DNA from: Oscillospiraceae bacterium UBA6370
Lineage (GTDB): Bacteria > Bacillota > Clostridia > Oscillospirales > Oscillospiraceae
DNA: 14,660 nt
Assembly (NCBI GenBank): GCA_002437735.1
Contig: DJRC01000060.1
Coordinates: 13,963 to 28,622 of the forward strand
Reading direction: 5' to 3'
A model generated the notes under the pieces. It saw only the letters and a program-made list of their open reading frames with translations, was not told where the DNA came from and searched no databases. Below are positions 1-6,845 of this stretch, piece by piece. Position 1 is the first letter of the stretch, and every line of letters starts with the position of its first letter. The translations under genes were made by a program, and so were the position numbers.

Positions 1-260
1 GCCATGGCGGCGGAGTGGGTCATGCCGGAGCAGCCGATGGTCTCGACCAGCGCCTCCTGAATGACGCCCTCCTTGACGTTGAGCGTCAGCTTGCACGCGC
101 CCTGCTGGGGAGCGCACCAGCCGATGCCGTGGGTAAAGCCGGAAATGTCGGAGAGCTGCTTGGCCTGCACCCACTTACCCTCTTCGGGGATGGGAGCGGG
201 ACCGTGATATGCGCCCTTGGCGACCGGGCACATATGCTGAACTTCGGTCGTGTAAATCAT
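1..260 (-). CDS. NifU-like iron-sulfur cluster assembly scaffold protein (5' part; 3' end outside window)
   Basis: The 86 visible codons start at the ATG complementary to 258-260. An AAAGGA-type SD lies just upstream, and a good sigma-A promoter sits at 326-354. The N-terminus contains MCPVAKGA, HGPAPIPEEGKW, GWCAPQQGAC and ETIGCSGMTHSAAMA, with cysteines at residues 11, 49, 56 and 77. I recognise this as the clostridial NifU-like scaffold family. Its genes usually sit beside a GGGtGRT-family protein gene, which would lie beyond the left edge and cannot be seen here. The family is thought to assemble or hold Fe-S clusters in the cytoplasm. The identification rests on motif recall over about one third of the usual length, so the family is fairly sure and the exact role is not. 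Confidence 0.85.
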   Translation of the reverse strand, partial: MIYTTEVQHMCPVAKGAYHGPAPIPEEGKWVQAKQLSDISGFTHGIGWCAPQQGACKLTLNVKEGVIQEALVETIGCSGMTHSAAM

Positions 261-286
261 GGTGATCTTCCTTTCTTATAATAGGA

Positions 287-307
287 GTCCGCTGCCGCAG
301 CGCGGAC
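287..307 (-). other. Short hairpin in the 5' UTR of the Fe-S scaffold gene
   Basis: GTCCGC (287-292) and GCGGAC (302-307) form a 6-bp stem with a 9-nt loop. It lies between the predicted transcription start near 319 and the SD. It may be only a stabilising 5' stem-loop; I see no known riboswitch motif. Confidence 0.35.
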
Positions 308-325
308 TTTAGCTGAGCTATCCGC

Positions 326-354
326 ATTGTATCAAATGTTGCAGACATTTGCAA
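326..354 (-). promoter_or_regulatory. Sigma-A-type promoter for the Fe-S scaffold gene
   Basis: On the minus strand the -35 element TTGCAA (349-354) and the -10 element TACAAT (326-331) are separated by exactly 17 nt. The predicted start near 319 gives a 5' UTR of about 60 nt. Confidence 0.7.
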
Positions 355-477
355 GCCGTATTTCGCGCGGCTTCGCGCAAGGGGCTTTGTGCCATGTGTC
401 GAGCTTTTTAAATGAGAATTGTGCAATGTGACAACAGCTCTTTTTGAGAAGCTGTATAATTTATCAATCTTGCCGTC

Positions 478-506
478 TTGACGAATGGATATTTACGCGC
501 TACAAT
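478..506 (+). promoter_or_regulatory. Sigma-A-type promoter for the 81-aa ORF and possibly the liv operon
   Basis: TTGACG (478-483) and TACAAT (501-506) are separated by 17 nt, a near-consensus housekeeping promoter. The predicted start is near 513, 20 nt before the SD of the small ORF. I found no promoter of comparable quality between this one and livJ, so it may also drive the transporter by readthrough of the terminator at 821-853. Confidence 0.75.
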
Positions 507-548
507 AACACCATCAAATATGACAGATGCATGAGGAGTTCTAATACA

Positions 549-794
549 ATGTTCCGTTTTGCTGATGCAAAAATGAATAACGGTTCTTGTGCCGCCGCTG
601 CCAGCTGTGCAGAGGCCGCTTCCTCCTGCGCTGCCGCCAACACCAACAATGGGATGGATAGCAAGGTGATGGACGCTGTTTTCGCAGCGTCCATTTTGAT
701 TTGCCTGTCCATTTATGGCCTGCGCGTATTGGTCCTGTCCATTCTGGGCCTGATCCTTTCCCATGCGGCACTTGGCATGAAATTGCAAGCGTAA
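549..794 (+). CDS. Unrecognised 81-aa small membrane protein with repeated Ser-Cys-Ala motifs
   Basis: I do not recognise a family. The ATG at 549 was chosen because GAGGAG (533-538) lies 10 nt upstream and a strong promoter precedes it; an in-frame ORF extends further upstream but would begin before the promoter. Residues 1-37 are polar and Ala-rich with three SCA motifs (Cys at 14, 20 and 27). Residues 44-74 are strongly hydrophobic and look like one transmembrane helix with Cys52. The tail is short and contains one Lys. There is no recognisable signal peptidase site or lipobox. The stop is 26 nt before an intrinsic terminator, and livJ follows. Options are a small membrane protein, a metal- or thiol-active peptide, a peptide precursor, or a leader peptide for the liv operon (19 of the last 42 residues are Ile, Leu or Val). 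I see no peptide-modifying enzyme nearby. The gene looks real from its promoter, SD and terminator; its function is unknown. Confidence 0.65.
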   Translation: MFRFADAKMNNGSCAAAASCAEAASSCAAANTNNGMDSKVMDAVFAASILICLSIYGLRVLVLSILGLILSHAALGMKLQA

Positions 795-820
795 GTATTG
801 AAGCAGTTCGATACAGCGAA

Positions 821-853
821 GCGGTCACGCCAAGCAGGCGGGGCCGCTTTTTT
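821..853 (+). terminator. Intrinsic terminator between the 81-aa ORF and livJ
   Basis: The arms 821-831 and 837-847 pair as GCGG/CCGC and CGCC/GGCG around a 3-nt internal mismatch, with loop AAGCA. They are followed by six T at 848-853. Only 32 nt separate it from the livJ SD. Confidence 0.75.
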
Positions 854-899
854 GTATAAATAATGAAAAAACAATTTTTGTTGAAAAGGAGAAACCAAG

Positions 900-2093
900 A
901 TGAAAAAGAAGTTTGCAGCCATGTTCATGGCAGCCGCTATGGTATTCACCATGGCAGCCTGCGGCCAGAAGGCCGATACCCCCAGCACTCCTGATGCGGA
1001 CGCTTCCGGCGACCAGTCCGGCGCCGAGGTCCAGACCTTCGTTCTCGGCTCCTGCGGCCCGCTGACCGGCAGCGCCGCCATCTACGGTCAGGCCGTCGTC
1101 AACGGCGCGGAGCTTGCCGTCGAGGAGATCAACGCCAGCGATTCCACCGTCAAGTTCACCTTCCTCAAGCAGGACGATGAGGCCGATGGCGAAAAGTCCC
1201 TCAACGCCTACAACACCATGATGGACGAGGGGATGCAGGTCCTCGTCGGCCCCACCACCACCGGCGCATCCCTTACCGTTTCCGACCAGACGAACGCCGA
1301 CCGCACCTTCATGCTGACCCCGTCCGCTTCCTCCCCCGACGTCACCTCCGGTAAGGACAACGTCTTTCAGGTCTGCTTCACCGACCCCAACCAGGGCACC
1401 GGCGCGGCTGACTACATCGCCGAGAACATGGCGGGCGCGAAGGTCGCCGTCATCTATCGTAACGACGACGCCTACTCCCAGGGCATCCGCGACACCTTTG
1501 TGAAGGAAGCCGAAGCCAAGGGCGCCTTCGAGATCGTCTCCGAGACCACCTTTACCGATGCTACCTCCACGGACTTCACCGTTCAGCTCACCGCCGCCAA
1601 GAACGCCGGCGCCGACCTCGTGTTCCTCCCCATCTACTATCAGCCTGCCTCCGTTATCCTCAGCCAGGCCAAGGCCATGAGCTATGAGCCCACCTTCTTC
1701 GGCGTGGACGGCATGGACGGCATCCTCACCATGCCCGGCTTCGATGCTTCTCTCGCCGAGGGCGTCATGCTCTTGACTCCGTTCTCCGTCAACTCCGAGG
1801 ACGCCGCGACCCAGAGCTTCGTCAAGACCTACACCGAGAAGTACGGTGTGGAGCCCAACCAGTTCGCTGCCGATGCCTATGACGGCGTGTACATCGTCAA
1901 GGCCGCTCTTGAGAAGGCCGGCTGCACCGCCGACATGAGCTCTACCGACATCTGCGAGGCGCTCATCCAGGTCATGCCCACCCTCAGCGTGGACGGCCTC
2001 ACCGGTAAGGCTATGACGTGGAACGCCGAGGGCGAGGTCTCCAAGGCTCCTCTCGCCGCCGTCATCGAGAACGGCGAGTACGTCATGAAGTAA
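900..2093 (+). CDS. livJ: Branched-chain amino acid-type ABC transporter, substrate-binding lipoprotein
   Basis: This 397-aa protein is the extracellular receptor of the importer encoded by the next four genes. Residues 1-20 form a lipoprotein signal peptide (KKK start, hydrophobic core, MAAC lipobox), with Cys21 as the lipidation site. A short acidic Ser/Thr/Pro-rich linker follows. From about residue 45 the sequence fits the type I periplasmic binding fold of the LivJ group (Peripla_BP_6), with segments such as GPLTGSAAIYGQ, VVNGAELAVEEIN, GPTTTGAS and FAADAYDG. The SD AAGGAG (886-891) is 8 nt before the ATG. Substrates of this family include Leu, Ile and Val but also other amino acids and amides, and the ligand cannot be read from sequence alone. 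The gene lies downstream of a terminator and may depend on readthrough from the promoter at 478-506. Confidence 0.92.
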   Translation: MKKKFAAMFMAAAMVFTMAACGQKADTPSTPDADASGDQSGAEVQTFVLGSCGPLTGSAAIYGQAVVNGAELAVEEINASDSTVKFTFLKQDDEADGEKSLNAYNTMMDEGMQVLVGPTTTGASLTVSDQTNADRTFMLTPSASSPDVTSGKDNVFQVCFTDPNQGTGAADYIAENMAGAKVAVIYRNDDAYSQGIRDTFVKEAEAKGAFEIVSETTFTDATSTDFTVQLTAAKNAGADLVFLPIYYQPASVILSQAKAMSYEPTFFGVDGMDGILTMPGFDASLAEGVMLLTPFSVNSEDAATQSFVKTYTEKYGVEPNQFAADAYDGVYIVKAALEKAGCTADMSSTDICEALIQVMPTLSVDGLTGKAMTWNAEGEVSKAPLAAVIENGEYVMK

Positions 2094-2134
2094 TTCCGCT
2101 TCCTTTCGTTTCATACGTCTCTCTCTTCGGGCCC

Positions 2135-2164
2135 GGCTGTCGGGGGCGCAAGCCCCCGACGGCC
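2135..2164 (+). repeat. Strong hairpin in the livJ-livH gap (13-bp stem, GCAA loop)
   Basis: The arms 2135-2147 and 2152-2164 are complementary over 13 positions with one G-U pair and enclose a GNRA-type GCAA tetraloop. No T-run follows, so it is not a canonical terminator. It probably protects the livJ end of the mRNA from 3' decay or lowers downstream expression, consistent with the usual excess of receptor over permease. Confidence 0.7.
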
Positions 2165-2179
2165 AAAGCCCTATTCTAT

Positions 2180-2229
2180 GGCGGAAACAAAGGCAGGGGA
2201 GAGGGCAGACGCTTGCCCTTGTTTCTGCC
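2180..2229 (+). repeat. Second hairpin in the livJ-livH gap (16-bp imperfect stem)
   Basis: The arms 2180-2195 and 2214-2229 pair over 16 positions with one G-U pair and one mismatch, around an 18-nt loop. Inside it, AGGGCA (2202-2207) can pair with TGCCCT (2214-2219), giving a mutually exclusive shorter hairpin. Together with the 2135-2164 stem it fills most of the 176-nt gap, which may be a dispersed intergenic repeat. Confidence 0.6.
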
Positions 2230-2269
2230 ACAGAAAAAGATAAGATCGGGAAAAAGGGGTGTTTTTTCT

Positions 2270-3148
2270 ATGGAATTTTTATCGTACCTCATCAGCGGCA
2301 TCAGCCTCGGCAGCGTGTACGCCATCATCGCGCTCGGCTACACGATGGTCTACGGCATCGCCAAAATGCTGAACTTCGCCCACGGCGACGTCATCATGGT
2401 CGGCGGCTACATTTCGTTCTGCGCGATGTTCTATCTGGGACTGCCCAACATCGTAGCCGTCCTGCTCGCGGTCGTCGTCTGCACGGTGCTCGGCATCGTG
2501 ATCGAGCGCCTGGCCTATAAGCCGCTGCGCTCGGCGCCCAGCCTCGCGGTGCTCATCACCGCCATCGGCGTGAGCTACTTCCTGCAAAACTCCGCACTGC
2601 TGATCTGGAAGGCCGCCGCGCGTGTTTATCCCCCCGTGGTCGAGGGAACGGCGAGCCTTTTCAACGGCCAGCTTTCCATCTCCTACATTTCGCTCCTGAC
2701 CATCGCGGTCTGCGTCGTCATCATGCTCGCGCTGACTGCCTTCGTCAACAAGAGCAAGATGGGCAAGGCCATGCGCGCCTGCTCCGAGGATAAGGCGGCG
2801 GCGCAGCTCATGGGCATCAACGTCAACGCGACCATCTCCGCGACCTTCGCCATCGGCTCCGCGCTCGCGGCCGTCGCCGGCGTGCTGCTCTGCTCGTTCA
2901 ATACGTCGCTCATGCCGACCACCGGCTCCATGCCCGGCATCAAGGCGTTCACCGCCGCCGTGTTCGGCGGCATCGGCTCCATCCCCGGCGCGTTCCTCGG
3001 CGGACTGCTCCTTGGCATCATCGAGGCGCTGGCCAAGGCGTACATCTCCACGACGCTCGCCAACGCCATCGTGTTCGCGGTGCTGATCGTGGTGCTGCTC
3101 GTCAAGCCCGCGGGACTCCTCGGCAAGTATGTGCCGGAGAAAGTGTGA
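2270..3148 (+). CDS. livH: Branched-chain amino acid-type ABC transporter permease LivH
   Basis: This is a 292-aa polytopic membrane protein, one of the two channel subunits. The ATG at 2270 follows AAGGGG (2254-2259) and gives the typical LivH N-terminus: a hydrophobic ISGISLGSVYAIIALGY helix, then MVYGIAKMLNFAHGD, the family signature. The C-terminal half has the cytoplasmic coupling region around ACSEDKAAAQLMGIN and the conserved KAFTAAVFGGIGSIPGA. The reading frame stays open upstream into the livJ end, but that extension would be translated from a different frame of livJ and crosses the hairpins, so I reject it. Its stop overlaps the SD of livM. Confidence 0.93.
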   Translation: MEFLSYLISGISLGSVYAIIALGYTMVYGIAKMLNFAHGDVIMVGGYISFCAMFYLGLPNIVAVLLAVVVCTVLGIVIERLAYKPLRSAPSLAVLITAIGVSYFLQNSALLIWKAAARVYPPVVEGTASLFNGQLSISYISLLTIAVCVVIMLALTAFVNKSKMGKAMRACSEDKAAAQLMGINVNATISATFAIGSALAAVAGVLLCSFNTSLMPTTGSMPGIKAFTAAVFGGIGSIPGAFLGGLLLGIIEALAKAYISTTLANAIVFAVLIVVLLVKPAGLLGKYVPEKV

Positions 3149-3158
3149 GGTGGCAACT

Positions 3159-4247
3159 ATGGCAAAGCTGACAACGAAATTCAAGTCTTTGAAAAAGACC
3201 ACCAAGGTCGACTTCGCGACCTACCTCGGCGTGATCGCCGTCTTCATCGTCGTGACCGTTCTGCAGAACGGCGGGATGCTCAACCGCAAGACGCTCGGTC
3301 TGCTCGTACCAATCTGTTGCTATATGTCCATGGCGGTCTCGCTGAACCTGACCGTCGGCATCCTCGGTGAGCTGAGCCTCGGCCACGCGGGCTTTATGAG
3401 CGTGGGCGCGTTCAGCGGCGTCATCGTCTCGCAGAGCCTGCTCACGGCGGTCCCCAGCGCGCCGGTGCGCCTTGCCATCGCCATGGTCGTCGGCGCGATC
3501 TTCGCCGCCATCGTGGGCCTGCTCGTCGGCACGCCGGTGCTGCGGCTCCAGGGCGACTACCTCGCCATCGTGACGCTCGCCTTCGGCGAGATTATCGCGG
3601 ACCTCATCAACTGCCTGCTCGTCGGCTATGACGCTTCGGGCCTGCACATTCTCTTCAACGTTTCCGGTACCAAGACGATCGACGACCTCGGTCTCGACGC
3701 CACGGGCTACGCCATCATCAAGGGCGCGCAGGGCGCGACCGGCACCAAGACCATCGCGGGTCTTACTGCGGGCTTCATCCTCGTGATGGTGACGCTCATC
3801 ATCGTGCTCAACCTCACGCGCTCCCGCGCGGGCCGCGCCATCATGGCCATCCGCGATAACCCTATCGCCGCGCAGTCCGTCGGATTGAACCTCACGAAGT
3901 ATAAGCTCATGGCTTTCGTCACCTCCGCCGCCCTCGCCGGCGCGGCCGGCGCGCTCTACGGCTTGAATTACTCCTCGCTCCAGTCGGTCAAGTTCAACTT
4001 CAATACCTCCATCCTCGTGCTGGTGTTCGTGGTGCTCGGCGGGCTCGGCAACATCTGGGGCAGCCTCCTCTCCGCTGCCGCGCTGACCATCCTGCCCGAG
4101 GCGCTGCGCCAGTTCGCGGATTACCGTATGCTGGTCTACGCCATCGTGCTCATCTTCGTGATGCTCGCGACCAACAATCCCCGGTTCAAGGCATTTTTCG
4201 CAAAGCTGCTCCCGCGCCGGCATAGCGCCGAAGAAAAGGAGGTTTGA
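3159..4247 (+). CDS. livM: Branched-chain amino acid-type ABC transporter permease LivM
   Basis: This 362-aa protein is the second membrane channel subunit. The chosen ATG at 3159 has an AGGTGG SD (3148-3153) that overlaps the livH stop; an in-frame ATG at 3129 would lie inside livH and has no SD. A short Lys-rich cytoplasmic start is followed by several transmembrane helices. Family signatures visible are NLTVGILGELSLGHAGFMSV, LRLQGDYLAIVTLAFGEI and the EAA-like coupling loop AIRDNPIAAQSVGLN, then VVLGGLGNIWGS near the C-terminus. It is co-transcribed with livH and livG, with a 2-nt gap to livG. Confidence 0.93.
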   Translation: MAKLTTKFKSLKKTTKVDFATYLGVIAVFIVVTVLQNGGMLNRKTLGLLVPICCYMSMAVSLNLTVGILGELSLGHAGFMSVGAFSGVIVSQSLLTAVPSAPVRLAIAMVVGAIFAAIVGLLVGTPVLRLQGDYLAIVTLAFGEIIADLINCLLVGYDASGLHILFNVSGTKTIDDLGLDATGYAIIKGAQGATGTKTIAGLTAGFILVMVTLIIVLNLTRSRAGRAIMAIRDNPIAAQSVGLNLTKYKLMAFVTSAALAGAAGALYGLNYSSLQSVKFNFNTSILVLVFVVLGGLGNIWGSLLSAAALTILPEALRQFADYRMLVYAIVLIFVMLATNNPRFKAFFAKLLPRRHSAEEKEV

Positions 4248-4249
4248 CC

Positions 4250-5092
4250 ATGACGCAGAAAACAAAGCTCGTTCCCGTTACCCGTGAGCCGGCGCTGCTA
4301 CCGGAGCGCGACGCGGACAAGTCTCCCGTCCTCGAATGCATCGACCTCGGCATCACCTTCGGCGGCTTGAAAGCGGTCGACAGCTTCAACATCACCATCG
4401 GCCGCACGGAGATCGCGGGCCTCATCGGCCCCAACGGCGCGGGCAAGACGACCATCTTCAACCTGCTCACGAAGGTCTATCAGCCCACGCACGGCACCAT
4501 CCTTCTCAACGGCAAGGACATTCACGGTCTCAACACCGCGCAGATCAACCGCGCGGGCATCGCGCGCACCTTCCAGAACATCCGCCTGTTCCAAAACCTC
4601 TCGGTGGAGGAGAACATCACCACCGCCATGGACACCCAGATGCACTACGGCATGGCCGAGGGCATCCTCCGCCTGCCGCGCTTCTGGCGCGAGGAGCGCG
4701 TGGTCCACGAGCGCGCGATGGAGCTGCTCTCCATCTTCCACATGGAGGAGCTTGCCAACGCCAAGGCCGGAAGCCTGCCCTACGGCGCGCAGCGCCGTCT
4801 GGAGATCCTCCGCGCGCTGGCGACGAATCCATGCCTGCTGCTGCTCGACGAGCCGGCGGCCGGCATGAACCCCAGCGAGACGGCGGAACTGATGGAGAAC
4901 ATCCGCTCCATCCGCGATACCTTCAAGATTGCGGTGCTGCTCATCGAGCACGATATGAACCTCGTCATGAACATCTGCGAGGGCATCGCCGTGCTGAACT
5001 TCGGGCGCATCATCGCCAAGGGCTCGCCCGACGATATCCAGAACAACCCCGAGGTCATCGAAGCATACCTCGGCAAGAAGAAGGAGGCGTAA
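4250..5092 (+). CDS. livG: Branched-chain amino acid-type ABC transporter ATP-binding protein LivG
   Basis: This 280-aa cytoplasmic ATPase pairs with LivF to power import. The ATG at 4250 follows AAAGGAGG with 7-nt spacing; a TTG two codons earlier is possible but less likely. After a 26-residue extension come Walker A GPNGAGKT (60-67), the LivG-type signature LPYGAQRRLEI near 176-186, Walker B LLLLDEP with Asp200/Glu201, and the switch His234 in LLIEHDMNLVM. LivG proteins carry this modified signature rather than LSGGQ, so it is normal here. The charged N-terminal extension before the ABC core is somewhat longer than usual. It is separated from livF by 2 nt. Confidence 0.93.
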   Translation: MTQKTKLVPVTREPALLPERDADKSPVLECIDLGITFGGLKAVDSFNITIGRTEIAGLIGPNGAGKTTIFNLLTKVYQPTHGTILLNGKDIHGLNTAQINRAGIARTFQNIRLFQNLSVEENITTAMDTQMHYGMAEGILRLPRFWREERVVHERAMELLSIFHMEELANAKAGSLPYGAQRRLEILRALATNPCLLLLDEPAAGMNPSETAELMENIRSIRDTFKIAVLLIEHDMNLVMNICEGIAVLNFGRIIAKGSPDDIQNNPEVIEAYLGKKKEA

Positions 5093-5094
5093 CG

Positions 5095-5805
5095 ATGGCG
5101 CAGATCTTAAAAGTTGATGATATCCATGTGTACTACGGCAGCATCCACGCCGTCAAGGGCGTTTCCTTTGAGGTCAACGAGGGCGAGGTTGTCACGCTCA
5201 TCGGCGCGAACGGCGCGGGCAAATCCACCATTCTGAATACGATCTCCGGCCTGCTGCACCCCAAGATGGGCAGCGTCCTCTTTGAGGACCATGACCTCAA
5301 GGGCGTCGCGCCGCATAAGATCGTCGAGCACGGTCTGGCGCAGGTCCCCGAGGGACGCCACATCTTCCAGCAGATGACCGTGGAGGAGAATCTGCAGATG
5401 GGCGCGTACACGCAGCCCAATTCCACCATCGAGCCGGGCATCGCGGACGTTTACGAGCGCTTCCCGCGTTTGAAGGAGCGCCGCCGTCAGATCGCCGGCA
5501 CGCTCTCCGGCGGCGAGCAGCAGATGCTCGCGATGGGCCGTGCGCTCATGAGCAAGCCCAAGCTCCTCATGCTCGACGAGCCGTCCATGGGTCTCGCGCC
5601 CATTCTGGTCGAGCAGATCTTCGACATCATCCGTGAGCTGCACGCCGCGGGCACGACCATCCTGCTCGTGGAGCAGAACGCGCAGGCGGCGCTCTCCGTC
5701 GCCGACCGCGCCTATGTGCTCGAGACCGGCAAGATCTCGCTCACCGGCACCGGCGCGGAGCTGATGGCCAGCGACGCGGTGCGCAAGGCGTACCTCGGCG
5801 GCTGA
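5095..5805 (+). CDS. livF: Branched-chain amino acid-type ABC transporter ATP-binding protein LivF
   Basis: This 236-aa protein is the second ATPase of the complex and the last gene of the operon. The ATG at 5095 follows AAGGAGG (5081-5087). Motifs are Walker A GANGAGKST (37-45), the LivF-typical QVPEGRHIF near 83-91, signature LSGGEQQ (138-144), Walker B with Asp161/Glu162, and LLVEQNA at 190-196, where Gln194 stands in the H-loop position as is normal for LivF. I see no T-rich intrinsic terminator between this gene and corA, so some transcripts probably continue into corA. Confidence 0.94.
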   Translation: MAQILKVDDIHVYYGSIHAVKGVSFEVNEGEVVTLIGANGAGKSTILNTISGLLHPKMGSVLFEDHDLKGVAPHKIVEHGLAQVPEGRHIFQQMTVEENLQMGAYTQPNSTIEPGIADVYERFPRLKERRRQIAGTLSGGEQQMLAMGRALMSKPKLLMLDEPSMGLAPILVEQIFDIIRELHAAGTTILLVEQNAQAALSVADRAYVLETGKISLTGTGAELMASDAVRKAYLGG

Positions 5806-5825
5806 GTCCTTCAAAATCGAATCTC

Positions 5826-5854
5826 TTGACGCGGTGACGCGGCCCTGCTATCAT
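5826..5854 (+). promoter_or_regulatory. Sigma-A-type promoter for corA
   Basis: TTGACG (5826-5831), a 17-nt spacer and TATCAT (5849-5854), with TG one base before the -10 (extended -10). A 9-bp inverted repeat (5837-5845 with 5869-5877) brackets the -10 and the expected start near 5861. Confidence 0.75.
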
Positions 5855-5877
5855 AGACATAAGATAGGGGGCCGCGT
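5837..5877 (+). promoter_or_regulatory. 9-bp inverted repeat around the corA promoter and SD
   Basis: ACGCGGCCC (5837-5845) and GGGCCGCGT (5869-5877) are perfectly complementary, 23 nt apart. The left arm is upstream of the predicted start, so only readthrough RNA from the liv operon could fold it; that fold would mask the corA SD (AGGGGG, 5866-5871). It could instead be a DNA-level operator. Confidence 0.5.
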
Positions 5878-5878
5878 T

Positions 5879-6790
5879 ATGCAGTTTTATGAATTTGGCG
5901 ACGCGCTTCGTCCGCTGGGCGAAAAAGCGCCGAAGAAATGGGAAAATGTACTGGCTCTGCTCGAGCCGTCGGAGCTTTCCACGGTCGCGCTGCCCGATAC
6001 GCTCACGCCGCCGCTCACGTCGGACAGCGTGTACGGCTCGCAGCTGTGCGCACTCCTAACCGATCAGAACGGCATCACCGGCCATATCCGCATCCCGGCA
6101 CGGGGCAGTCAGGCCGCCCGCCGCTTCGCGTTCTCGTGGTCGCAGGGCAACGTGCTCATCGTCGATCACGACCGCGTGGTCGCAAACTGCCTCGACGCCA
6201 TCCGCGCCATGCGTCCGCATAATGCCGACGGGGCGGATAATTTTCTTGCCGACCTGCTGCTCACACTGGTGCGGGACGATCTTGCGGTGCTCGAACAGCT
6301 TGAGGAGCGCATCGCGAATCTGGAGCAGGAGGTCCTGTCCGACAACACGGACCGCTTCATCCACCGCATGAGCGCCATCCGCAAGGAGGTCAGCCGCGCG
6401 GATCGCTTCTACGCTCAGCTCGCCGATTTCGGCGCGTCGCTGCTGGAGGAGGCGGACGACCTCTTTGACAAGCACTCCGCCCGCCGCATGAATTATTTTC
6501 TGCGCCGCGTGGAGGCGCTGAAAAATGAGACGGAGCGCCTGCGGGAATACGCCATGCAGGTGAGCGGCGAGTACCAGTCGCAGGTGGACATCGCGCAGAA
6601 CCGCGTCATGCAGCTTTTGACCATCGTGACGACGATCTTCCTGCCGCTCTCGCTCATCGTCGGCTGGTACGGCATGAACTTCGATATGCCGGAGCTGAGC
6701 TGGGAATACGGCTATCCCGTGGTCATCGTGCTGGCGGTGGTCATCGTCGCCGTGCTGATCCGCTACTTCAAGCGCAAGAAATGGTTTTGA
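5879..6790 (+). CDS. corA: CorA-family divalent cation (Mg2+/Co2+) transporter
   Basis: This 303-aa protein is of usual CorA length. The ATG at 5879 has AGGGGG 7 nt upstream and sits behind its own promoter; a GTG at 5834 in frame would overlap the promoter and is rejected. The N-terminal two thirds is a soluble alpha/beta then long-helical region (including a coiled stretch near 140-230) that would form the funnel domain. Two C-terminal transmembrane helices follow, about 243-264 and 277-296, with the diagnostic Gly265-Met266-Asn267 in WYGMNFDMPEL between them. The Lys/Arg-rich C-terminus is cytoplasmic. CorA proteins are pentameric channels gated by cytoplasmic Mg2+. The exact metal cannot be read from sequence, and no M-box riboswitch is visible in the short leader. 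Confidence 0.92.
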   Translation: MQFYEFGDALRPLGEKAPKKWENVLALLEPSELSTVALPDTLTPPLTSDSVYGSQLCALLTDQNGITGHIRIPARGSQAARRFAFSWSQGNVLIVDHDRVVANCLDAIRAMRPHNADGADNFLADLLLTLVRDDLAVLEQLEERIANLEQEVLSDNTDRFIHRMSAIRKEVSRADRFYAQLADFGASLLEEADDLFDKHSARRMNYFLRRVEALKNETERLREYAMQVSGEYQSQVDIAQNRVMQLLTIVTTIFLPLSLIVGWYGMNFDMPELSWEYGYPVVIVLAVVIVAVLIRYFKRKKWF

Positions 6791-6796
6791 GAAAAT

Positions 6797-6830
6797 AAGA
6801 AGGAAGTCCGCCGCAGCGGACTTCCTTCTT
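6797..6830. terminator. Bidirectional terminator between corA and the SASP gene
   Basis: A perfect 15-bp stem (6797-6811 with 6816-6830) with loop CGCA. It lies 6 nt after the corA stop and 15 nt after the SASP stop on the other strand. U-rich stem ends on both sides (CTTCTTT forward, CTTATTTTC reverse) fit termination of both convergent genes. Confidence 0.85.
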
Positions 6831-6845
6831 TGCCATAAGAGGAGC

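Noticed and set aside
455..460. TATAAT hexamer as a second promoter
   Set aside because: No -35-like hexamer lies at 16-18 nt spacing, whereas 478-506 is a complete promoter just downstream.
795..899. T-box riboswitch or CodY box before livJ
   Set aside because: No T-box TGG-ACC-GCG antiterminator motif is present, and the A/T-rich stretch at 870-890 does not align well with the CodY consensus.
825..2231. 468-aa open frame antisense to livJ
   Set aside because: High-GC third positions of livJ create a stop-free reverse frame; composition is Gly/Val/Asp/His-rich with no motif and no SD.
2018..2269. Apparent 376-aa version of LivH starting inside livJ
   Set aside because: The upstream 84 codons overlap livJ in another frame and cross two hairpins; the family N-terminus and an SD are at 2270.
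3102..4265. 387-aa open frame antisense to livM, and a similar 308-aa one antisense to livH
   Set aside because: Asp/His/Arg/Glu-rich mirror frames of membrane protein genes; no domain or start signals.
4336..5094. Long open frame running over livG and into livF
   Set aside because: The part before 5095 is a His/Arg/Pro-rich shadow frame of livG; only the LivF portion has family motifs.
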